NCBI GenBank assembly: GCA_903845465.1
Contig: CAIMXQ010000051.1
Location: 1-11,584, forward strand
Length of the DNA: 11,584 bases
Reading direction: 5' to 3'
Source: an uncultured Actinomycetes bacterium
Lineage (GTDB): Bacteria > Actinomycetota > Actinomycetes > Nanopelagicales > Nanopelagicaceae
The translations under genes and the position numbers were made by a program. The notes under the pieces were generated by a model. The model was not told where the DNA came from. It made no database searches and saw only the letters and a list, made by a program, of their open reading frames with translations. Positions 6,773-11,584 of this stretch are shown here, in pieces. Numbering within the stretch: the first letter of the stretch is position 1; each line of letters opens with the position of its first letter.

Positions 6773-6838
6773 ATGGACTGGTCTATTTGGATCACCACTG
6801 CACTGATGCTTATGTTTCTTTCGTTTGGCGTAGATTGA
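6773..6838 (+). CDS. Possible 21-aa single-pass membrane peptide
   Basis: AAAGGA (6760-6765) lies 7 nt before the ATG, an ideal SD. The frame encodes MD, then WSIWITTALMLMFLSFG, then VD and a TGA stop. Nearly the whole peptide is hydrophobic and long enough for one membrane pass. Small hydrophobic peptides of this type include type I toxins and small subunits of transporters, but I recognise no specific match. No antisense RNA promoter is obvious. It lies alone between two hairpins, outside the neighbouring operons. Too short for coding statistics, so the call rests on the SD and composition. Confidence 0.38.
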   Translation: MDWSIWITTALMLMFLSFGVD

Positions 6839-7033
6839 AATAACTTTATGCCAAACAAACACAACATTTTTGCATTTAATGTGTCTATACATATGTAGGA
6901 GAAAACGCTTGGTGTCACCACCTTGTGCTATCTTTTACTTAGGTCGATCGAAGACCAAGCGATAAGCCCTCTGGCTTGCTTGGCGCCAACCGCGCAACCG
7001 CGCACGGTGGAACCAGTGGAAGACCTGCTAGCG
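6839..7033. other. Spacer with second CCAAGCGATAA hairpin
   Basis: No solid gene. An AT-rich start gives way at about 6950 to GC-rich DNA. At 6955-6983, CCAAGC pairs with GCTTGG and AAGCC (6964-6968) with GGCTT (6973-6977) around a CTCT loop, with GAT bulged. The left side matches the 6701 hairpin (CCAAGCGATAA then C/G then CCCT). AGGAG (6897-6901) precedes a short GTG frame (6912-6965) that ends in this hairpin. A tandem AACCGCGC repeat lies near 6988-7003. Confidence 0.45.
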
Positions 7034-7273
7034 ATGAAAGACACCGCTAGAAGTGCGGATCACCAGCGAAAGCATCGGGGTCCAGTAAGGGCCGGTTTCG
7101 CCATGAGAGAAATAGGACTCAAGCACGTTAACAGCGTGCTGCAGTTCGATCGGGGCTTCTATCAGGCGTTCTGCGCCTGTGGCTGGAGCTCGAGCATCGA
7201 CTACTTCGAAGCGGTCGACTTGTTACGGGCTATGCACGCTCATGCGGTCGTGACCTTTGGGTCATACGCGTGA
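7034..7273 (+). CDS. Small protein with CxCGW motif, GC-richer than surroundings
   Basis: I place the start at ATG 7034 (79 aa), but the start is uncertain: GTG 7016 and ATG 7103 are in frame and none has a strong SD. The C-terminal 40 residues read FYQAFCACGWSSS then YFEAVDLLRAMHAHAVV. A CxCGW followed by a helix ending in HxH resembles small zinc-finger-like proteins seen in phages and actinobacteria, where two Cys and two His could bind a metal. I cannot name a family. The base composition is visibly richer in G and C than the genes on both sides, suggesting separate acquisition. No co-directional partner is close: the next start is 225 nt away, beyond the 19-bp element. The N-terminal half may be non-coding. 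Confidence 0.5.
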   Translation: MKDTARSADHQRKHRGPVRAGFAMREIGLKHVNSVLQFDRGFYQAFCACGWSSSIDYFEAVDLLRAMHAHAVVTFGSYA

Positions 7274-7331
7274 GCTAGCCAGCCCCCGGGGATGTCAGTG
7301 GGTCGTTCTAGGTTATGGGTACCTCAAAAAA

Positions 7332-7348
7332 GCAGTACCTGCAGTACC
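7332..7348. repeat. Short tandem repeat GCAGTACC x2
   Basis: GCAGTACC occurs twice with one T between, and a third GTACC lies at 7319-7323. It sits 50-70 bp upstream of the DnaA-box-like cluster. It may be part of a regulatory or origin-like region, but it is short enough to be chance. Confidence 0.3.
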
Positions 7349-7400
7349 GGCACTTCGTACATTGACAACTACATGCACTAATAAAAAATCAGTGGAGAAG

Positions 7401-7409
7401 TTATCCACC
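7401..7409 (+). promoter_or_regulatory. Additional DnaA-box-like 9-mer
   Basis: TTATCCACC matches the DnaA-box consensus TTATNCACA at eight of nine positions. It forms an 8-bp inverted repeat with GTGGATAA of copy B, 12 nt downstream, so three box-like 9-mers lie within 39 bp. Confidence 0.45.
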
Positions 7410-7420
7410 GATTATAACAA

Positions 7421-7439
7421 TGTGGATAAGTTGTACACA
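7421..7439. promoter_or_regulatory. 19-bp shared element, copy B
   Basis: TGTGGATAAGTTGTACACA contains a perfect TTATCCACA on the minus strand and TTGTACACA on the plus strand, separated by one G. It matches the reverse complement of copy A (3654-3672) at 17 of 19 positions and copy A directly at 16. It ends 59 nt before the ATA start at 7499. A very AT-rich stretch (7441-7489) follows, where the promoter should lie, although I see no clean -35/-10 pair. Confidence 0.62.
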
Positions 7440-7498
7440 AGACAGATTTTCCATATTGATTAAAATTCTCTTATTAGAAATTTTAAAAAGGAGTTCAC

Positions 7499-8401
7499 AT
7501 AGAAGAACAACAGGTTGATGAGAAAGAGATGTGGCGATCACTACCAAATGCCATTGGGGTTGAACGTGCAGATCTACTTCTTGAACTTTCGCAAAGAGCA
7601 ACTTTTCGCAACAGTTGTGAAGAAGCTCTAACACTCGCTGAAGAAGCTAGAGATGCACTTCTCAAGGCCGGCGCAGATGAGACGCTGATGGTAAGGGCAT
7701 ACATCGCGGAGAGTTACGCACTTGCAAGTCTTGGTCGCAAGATTGAGGCAGCGCGAGTACTAGGAAAAGTGGTTGATGTTTCCCGCAAGGATTCGGATCC
7801 ATTTATTGATGACCATCTGAGAACCCAGGCTCTCTGGTATTCAGATATGAAAGATTGGCAGGCAGCGCTTGGTTGCCAATTAGAAGCGATACGAGTTAAT
7901 GAAATTGATGGGGACCAGCAATGGTTAGCGAGGAGTTATTTCTTAGCTGGCAATTGCTACTTCCAGATGGATGACTTCACACTTGCGATTGATTATTACA
8001 AGCGAGCAAGAGTGATTTATAAGCGCGATAAGAATGTTACTGAGGTTGGCTCGTGTGACATTTGGATCGGGGAGGCTTATACAAGCTTGGGGAATGGTGA
8101 ATTAGCGCTCACCTACTCAAACCAAGCGTTGGATGTAGCGAAGCTGATGAATAAGACGCCCTGGATAGTTCTTAGCTTGATCGTAAAAGGTAAAGCTCAA
8201 AGCATGTTGACTGATTTCGATAAGGCTGAATCTTCACTAGAGGAAGCCCACTATCTCTTGATGTATGACAGCCCAAACCATTGGGATCTGATCATCGAGA
8301 TCAAGAGTGAGTTAGCAAAGATCTACCGCCAGACCGATCGTTCCGGCCTAGCGGATGAAGTTGAAGCTCGCATTGCCACTATTCGGGAGATTCTCGAATA
8401 G
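7499..8401 (+). CDS. TPR-repeat protein, about 300 aa, apparent ATA start
   Basis: Second TPR scaffold protein. The first ATG in frame (7529) has no SD at a usable distance. AAGGAG (7488-7493) sits 5 nt before ATA at 7499, which is in frame and opens I/M-EEQQVDEKEM; no ATG, GTG or TTG lies between. I therefore place the start at ATA: either a true rare initiation codon or an ATG-to-ATA change. TPR-like helix pairs follow, including AYIAESYALASLGRKIEAA, FLAGNCYFQMDDFTLAIDYY and DIWIGEAYTSLGNGELALTY, with a final helix to residue 300. No signal peptide, membrane segment or enzymatic domain. It resembles the 510-aa TPR protein in style and shares its upstream 19-bp element. It heads an operon with two zinc ribbons, a secreted protease and a membrane protease, and may bind one of these. 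Confidence 0.83.
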   Translation: MEEQQVDEKEMWRSLPNAIGVERADLLLELSQRATFRNSCEEALTLAEEARDALLKAGADETLMVRAYIAESYALASLGRKIEAARVLGKVVDVSRKDSDPFIDDHLRTQALWYSDMKDWQAALGCQLEAIRVNEIDGDQQWLARSYFLAGNCYFQMDDFTLAIDYYKRARVIYKRDKNVTEVGSCDIWIGEAYTSLGNGELALTYSNQALDVAKLMNKTPWIVLSLIVKGKAQSMLTDFDKAESSLEEAHYLLMYDSPNHWDLIIEIKSELAKIYRQTDRSGLADEVEARIATIREILE

Positions 8402-8404
8402 TGG
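8376..8404 (+). other. Perfect 10-bp inverted repeat across the TPR stop codon
   Basis: CCACTATTCG (8376-8385) pairs with CGAATAGTGG (8395-8404), extendable by G-U, G-C and A-U pairs inward. The TPR stop codon (8399-8401) lies in the right arm. No T-run follows, so it is not a standard terminator. It could set mRNA processing or lower expression of the downstream genes. Confidence 0.5.
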
Positions 8405-8441
8405 TGCGGGGCTCCGATTCGGTTAGCAAAGGGGGTTTGTG

Positions 8442-8639
8442 ATGGGAAAAGTTCAATGCCCATTTTGTGGTGACGCCGGTGATGTCCATGAGATTGTTTA
8501 TGGGATGCCGGGTCCCGATTTTGATTTTGAGAAGTATGAGGTGGGTGGGTGCATCGTCTTTGACGAGCAACCGGATTTTCGATGCCGAGTCTGTGACTGG
8601 GTTGGATTCCGTAAACCACTAAAGCGAAGGACAAAATAA
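8442..8639 (+). CDS. Zinc-ribbon protein, 65 aa
   Basis: Small protein with two CxxC knuckles, CPFC (6-9) and CRVC (48-51), plus C37 in a VGGC segment, followed by DWVGF. The spacing fits a zinc ribbon. Between the knuckles is a YGMPGPDFDFEKYE stretch seen in small conserved bacterial hypothetical proteins, whose function I do not know. The ATG at 8442 is preferred over the adjacent GTG 8439 because AAAGGGGG (8428-8435) lies 6 nt before it. It starts 40 nt after the TPR stop, across the hairpin at 8376-8404, and its TAA overlaps the next ATG by one base. Probably part of the right operon; it may bind nucleic acid or protein. Confidence 0.75.
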   Translation: MGKVQCPFCGDAGDVHEIVYGMPGPDFDFEKYEVGGCIVFDEQPDFRCRVCDWVGFRKPLKRRTK

Positions 8640-8755
8640 TGGGCAAAGTAGCTAACAGGCAATGCCCTATCTGCCGGTCGACAGATATCGACCAGAAGTG
8701 GAATATAGGTAATTACTATTTTCAGTGCTCGTTCTGTGGTGAAAGGTTCAAATGA
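8639..8755 (+). CDS. Zinc-ribbon micro-protein, 38 aa
   Basis: This gene is easily missed because of its size. GAAGGA (8626-8631) lies 7 nt before the ATG, which overlaps the preceding stop (TAATG). The product has CPIC (9-12) and CSFCG (30-34), a minimal four-cysteine zinc ribbon, and ends GERFK. Its start MGKV is the same as that of the preceding 65-aa zinc protein, hinting at duplication and shrinkage. Its TGA overlaps the protease ATG (ATGA, 8752-8755), implying translational coupling. I know no function; the ligands and both junctions make coding likely. Confidence 0.75.
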   Translation: MGKVANRQCPICRSTDIDQKWNIGNYYFQCSFCGERFK

Positions 8756-9687
8756 AAAATCTAATTAAATGCGTTGTGACGTCGCTCTTGATCGGCGTCT
8801 ATGGAATGATCGTTGCACCAAGTGGTGTTGCTGATACTCCCCCAGTAGTAGCTCCATCTGTTGCGATCATCGATAGCGGGTTGAATACAGCCCTCTTTGC
8901 TGGCTCGATCGTCGATGAGGTCTGCATTCTTGAGTACTCACTCTGCCCCAATGGGAAGAACCTTATGGATGGTGTTGGTGCTGCAAATACAGGCGTGCAA
9001 ACGAATATGACACTTACTCACGGTAATGAGATGGCATCGATCATCACGAAGGTCAATCCTGCGATCAAGATTATTCCGATCCGGATTGTTGGTATCACAA
9101 CTGCAGGCAACCCTTACATCTACTCCAACACTGCGGTAAAGCAGGGCCTGGATTGGGTTCTTGCTAATCGCGTGAAGTACAACATCCAGGCGGTAAACGT
9201 TTCACAAGGCAAGATATTTGCTGGGTGCACTTTGCCTGCTGGTACGCAAGCTGATATCGACGCTTTGCGTGCTGCGAATGTTGCGGTCATAGCTGCAACC
9301 GGTAACGATTCAAACCGTACATCCATGATGTCGATTGCTTGTGCTCCGGGAGTTATCTCGATTGGTGCGACTGATAATCCAGATCCGGGTTCTTCTGGGA
9401 AGTCTTATGACCCAACCGCCAAGCCCTATATCGCTAGGTATAGCAATGGGAACGCTTCTACTTCTTTCTACTTAAATGCTCGGTGGTACACCTTGCAGCC
9501 AAATGGAAAACAGAAGTTCATGGTTGGAACATCTAATGCGACAGCCGCCTTCACAGGTTGGTGGACGTTGAACTACAAGGGCTCAATCGTTGCCACCTAC
9601 CAGTACTTAGTCGGGACGGCTACCGTCGCTTCGAATGATTGGTTGACTGGGAAGTATTTGTTTGTGCCGTCCAATTTGCTTGGGTAA
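8752..9687 (+). CDS. Secreted subtilisin-like serine protease (peptidase S8)
   Basis: 311-aa protein with a Sec-type signal peptide (residues 1 to about 27, KNLIKCVVTSLLIGVYGMIV, likely cleaved after GVA). The full subtilase triad is visible: Asp41 in AIIDSG, His90 in THGNEMAS, and Ser261 in VGTSNATAAF, with the oxyanion Asn185 in AATGND. It should therefore be an active exported endopeptidase. There is no I9-type propeptide between signal and catalytic domain and no C-terminal anchor or repeat domain, making it a minimal S8 enzyme. Four cysteines in the mature part (58, 65, 159, 197) could form disulfides. AAAGG (8742-8746) is 5 nt before the ATG, which overlaps the zinc micro-protein stop. 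A cytoplasmic zinc/TPR set coupled to a secreted protease is unusual. Its substrate is unknown. Confidence 0.93.
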   Translation: MKNLIKCVVTSLLIGVYGMIVAPSGVADTPPVVAPSVAIIDSGLNTALFAGSIVDEVCILEYSLCPNGKNLMDGVGAANTGVQTNMTLTHGNEMASIITKVNPAIKIIPIRIVGITTAGNPYIYSNTAVKQGLDWVLANRVKYNIQAVNVSQGKIFAGCTLPAGTQADIDALRAANVAVIAATGNDSNRTSMMSIACAPGVISIGATDNPDPGSSGKSYDPTAKPYIARYSNGNASTSFYLNARWYTLQPNGKQKFMVGTSNATAAFTGWWTLNYKGSIVATYQYLVGTATVASNDWLTGKYLFVPSNLLG

Positions 9688-9720
9688 TCCCATGTCAGTG
9701 GTGCCATTTAAGGTCGAACC

Positions 9721-10497
9721 ATGAAATTACATCGTAAAGATTGGTTCCGGGTCTTTTTGATCTTGGTGGGTGGAACCGTTGTGAACACATGGGGTATTAC
9801 TTGGATTCCGTTCGACAAGCTTTCAGTCTCTCATTTCTGGTGGATCATTATTGCCAGGTCTGCTTCGGTGCTCGTATCTCTTATTGCAATTCGGATCTTC
9901 TGTCCCGCGGTGCTCCCCCGGTTTGGGTTTGGTAATAAGCCAAAGCAGTTTTTGATCTCTTTAGGAATCGTTCTCTTTCTTATGGGGCCGGCTCTATTGC
10001 ATACAAATTATCGCCATGCAGGAATCGCTCAGATCTTTGAGTCATTTGTCTTTGCGCTCTTTATTGGAATTGATGAAGACTTCTTCAGCCGTGGATTCAT
10101 GTTTGGGGCTTTAGAGCGTTATGGCATCTGGTTTGCAGCTATTGCTTCATCGGTGCACTTTGGATTACTTCACCTTGGAAATATCGTCTTCGGGGGTCAA
10201 TCAGCTGCTTACACAATCGCTCAATCGGTTAGTGCTGGGGCGTTTGGATTGCTTGCAGCGGCGTTGATGATCTATAGCGGGAGTATCTGGGTTCCAATAT
10301 TGATGCATGGGCTCTGTGACTTCCCGATGCAATTTGATACGGGTGCGCAGTACACAAAGATGGTGACTGGTGGGGCTGATTGGATTGCGGTTGGTGGGGA
10401 TCTGGTTATTTATTCCGGGATTGCGTGGGTGTTGATTACTTGGGCTAATGTAGAAAAGCGAGAGCGCCTAATTCGTAGATGGCAATTAGCTTCTTAA
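9721..10497 (+). CDS. CPBP-family intramembrane metalloprotease/glutamic endopeptidase (Abi/CAAX type)
   Basis: 258-aa polytopic membrane protein with about seven or eight hydrophobic segments. The three CPBP motifs are present: E119-D120-FFS-R124 (usual form EExxxR, here with Asp as second acid), F147-xxx-H151 in HFGLLHLGN, and H196-xxx-D200 in MHGLCDF, preceded by the typical SGSIWVPILMH. The family includes Rce1-like CAAX processing enzymes and bacteriocin-immunity proteins. AAGGTC (9709-9714) lies 6 nt before the ATG. It starts 33 nt after the secreted protease gene with no terminator between, so it is probably the last gene of the right operon. It could process a membrane or exported partner, or confer self-protection from one. 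The E-to-D change may keep activity. Confidence 0.9.
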   Translation: MKLHRKDWFRVFLILVGGTVVNTWGITWIPFDKLSVSHFWWIIIARSASVLVSLIAIRIFCPAVLPRFGFGNKPKQFLISLGIVLFLMGPALLHTNYRHAGIAQIFESFVFALFIGIDEDFFSRGFMFGALERYGIWFAAIASSVHFGLLHLGNIVFGGQSAAYTIAQSVSAGAFGLLAAALMIYSGSIWVPILMHGLCDFPMQFDTGAQYTKMVTGGADWIAVGGDLVIYSGIAWVLITWANVEKRERLIRRWQLAS

Positions 10498-10498
10498 A

Positions 10499-11542
10499 TT
10501 AATTACTTAATTCATCTAACAGCTTCTTAACATCTTCATTGGTTGGTTCATTCACCAGAACGAGCTCGAGGTCTTTGCGGGCCTGAGCGGGTTTATCCAT
10601 CTTCTTATAGGTGAGGGCGCGCTCTAAGTGGGCGCGGTTGAGCATGGATTGGGATCGGGTCTTCTTGGCGAGTGCTTGCTTGAAGCATTCTAAGGATGCG
10701 TCGAATAGGTCCTTCTCTCGGAAGGCAATACCTCTTTGAACGAGCAGGATTGCTGTTGCGTCATCGTCATTGGTTATTTCATTGGTGGTCTCTAGAGCGG
10801 CGTCATAATCTTTTTGTTGAAGCTCGATATCTGCCATAGAGACAGCGACCATTTGATCTGGGGTTAATTCGTGCAAGACAGCTAGGGCCTCTGGAAGCTT
10901 CTCGTGAGCTTGCAGGACTTCAACCCATATCAAGCCGAATTGTTGTTGATTGAGGATCTCTGTGGCGGAGACTCCATCGGTTATGCGAGTTACTAGGCGA
11001 ATCCCCTGGAAGTACTTGAGCACCATGGGATCGGTGAAGGCGCGTTCTCTATCTTCCCAGAGGTTCTTGCCCATCGTGAGAATTTTCTCGTCGTAATCGT
11101 CATCGTTGAGGATATATAAGAAGGCGATGAGGTTGAGTGGGTAGATCAAATCTTCGTATTTATCGCGGAGTGCTTTCGCATTTGCGACGATCGTCTTTGG
11201 ATCTAGTGGTGGGTTTGCTCCGTAGGTGTCGTTGAGAAAGGTGGAGAAGGCTCTTTCGGATCTGCTCGCAAATAGTGCTGGCTTTGGAGTTGGGCCATCG
11301 AAGGTTTGTAGATCTTGAGAGCCTGCTTTACTTCGCGTGCTCGTCGATGGTCGCTTAGGTCTTACTGTTTCGTATGCGTAGAGACCAGTGCCTGGGATTC
11401 CGGCAGAGACTGTGCGACGTCCATTTGAATTCATTGTGTAGTGGGCACCGCGCGGGCCAAGTGAGAGGCTCGTTGAGTGCGTATTGAAGTTAATCCGTAT
11501 GCCGGGGGCGATCTTCATCGACCTGCGGAAGCGAACTGTCAT
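10499..11542 (-). CDS. DUF4236 domain fused to TPR repeats
   Basis: 347-aa protein. Residues 1-54 are a DUF4236 domain: VRFRRSMKIAPGIRINFN, then SLSLGPRGAHYT and SAGIPGTGL. Function of this domain is unknown; it is widespread and typically N-terminal. A Ser/Thr/Pro-rich linker (about 60-95) follows, then a helical region that becomes TPR-like from about residue 235 (ELQQKDYDAALETT, GIAFREKDLFDASLECFKQAL, ALTYKKMDKPAQARKDLELVL). No signal peptide or membrane segment. The stop lies one base from the stop of the CPBP gene, so the genes converge and no terminator is visible between them. No SD is seen before ATG 11542; the upstream window ends 42 nt away. It is the third TPR protein in the window, so it may be functionally linked or simply a neighbour. 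Confidence 0.85.
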   Translation of the reverse strand: MTVRFRRSMKIAPGIRINFNTHSTSLSLGPRGAHYTMNSNGRRTVSAGIPGTGLYAYETVRPKRPSTSTRSKAGSQDLQTFDGPTPKPALFASRSERAFSTFLNDTYGANPPLDPKTIVANAKALRDKYEDLIYPLNLIAFLYILNDDDYDEKILTMGKNLWEDRERAFTDPMVLKYFQGIRLVTRITDGVSATEILNQQQFGLIWVEVLQAHEKLPEALAVLHELTPDQMVAVSMADIELQQKDYDAALETTNEITNDDDATAILLVQRGIAFREKDLFDASLECFKQALAKKTRSQSMLNRAHLERALTYKKMDKPAQARKDLELVLVNEPTNEDVKKLLDELSN

Positions 11543-11584
11543 AAGGCAAGCATGGTTGGTTGTTGGGTGGATTGCAATGGAATG

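Noticed and set aside
6501..6806. 101-residue open frame on the plus strand
   Set aside because: It begins at TTG without SD and runs through the strong terminator and the next hairpin; composition is not protein-like.
6686..6892. 68-residue minus-strand open frame
   Set aside because: No SD, passes through a hairpin, and overlaps the better-supported membrane peptide frame.
6912..6965. 17-codon GTG frame after AGGAG
   Set aside because: Spacing is long and the peptide has no recognisable feature; mentioned only as hairpin context.
7028..7050. CTAGCG/CGCTAG hairpin
   Set aside because: Six base pairs inside a probable coding region; expected by chance.
9692..9724. 10-codon frame ending in ATGA with the CPBP start
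   Set aside because: No SD and too short to support; SD for the CPBP gene lies in it.

Overview
The window most likely comes from a low-to-moderate-GC actinobacterium. The best lineage marker is a small DUF7455-type zinc protein (2411-2611), a family I know only from Actinobacteria. The sub-50% GC look, compact overlapping genes and short spacers would fit a streamlined freshwater lineage such as acI/Nanopelagicales, but that placement is inference. There are no rRNA, tRNA, transposase, integrase or CRISPR features. The gene content (PIF1-like helicase, GIY-YIG nuclease, TPR proteins, secreted protease, many unknowns) looks like an accessory region rather than core genome.

Left arm (1-3466, all minus strand): a tightly overlapping six-gene operon. 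In reading order it encodes a 137-aa CxxC/GFHLT protein, a 151-aa unknown, the DUF7455 zinc protein, a PIF1-like superfamily 1 helicase, a 39-aa peptide, and a Mug113/T5orf172-type GIY-YIG nuclease that runs off the left edge. Helicase plus nuclease suggests DNA processing.

Divergent control region (3467-3732): two near-perfect palindromes lie in front of the left operon. A 19-bp palindrome-like element made of two inverted DnaA-box-like 9-mers lies in front of the rightward operon.

Middle (3733-6356, plus): a 352-aa protein of unknown function followed by a 510-aa TPR protein. Then about 1.1 kb of gene-poor DNA (6357-7498) holds one very strong terminator, several other hairpins, two copies of a CCAAGCGATAA hairpin motif, two SD-preceded mini-ORFs, and a GC-richer small gene with a CxCGW motif.

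Right operon (7499-10497, plus): a second TPR protein that apparently starts at ATA, two small zinc-ribbon proteins, a signal-peptide-bearing subtilisin-like protease, and a CPBP-family membrane protease. A convergent DUF4236-TPR fusion gene (10499-11542, minus) closes the window.

The most notable signal is regulatory. The 19-bp element recurs (17/19 identical in inverted orientation), ending 60 nt before the start of the first TPR operon and 59 nt before the apparent ATA start of the second. This suggests the two TPR operons are co-regulated parts of one undescribed system, possibly under DnaA or a regulator with a similar site.
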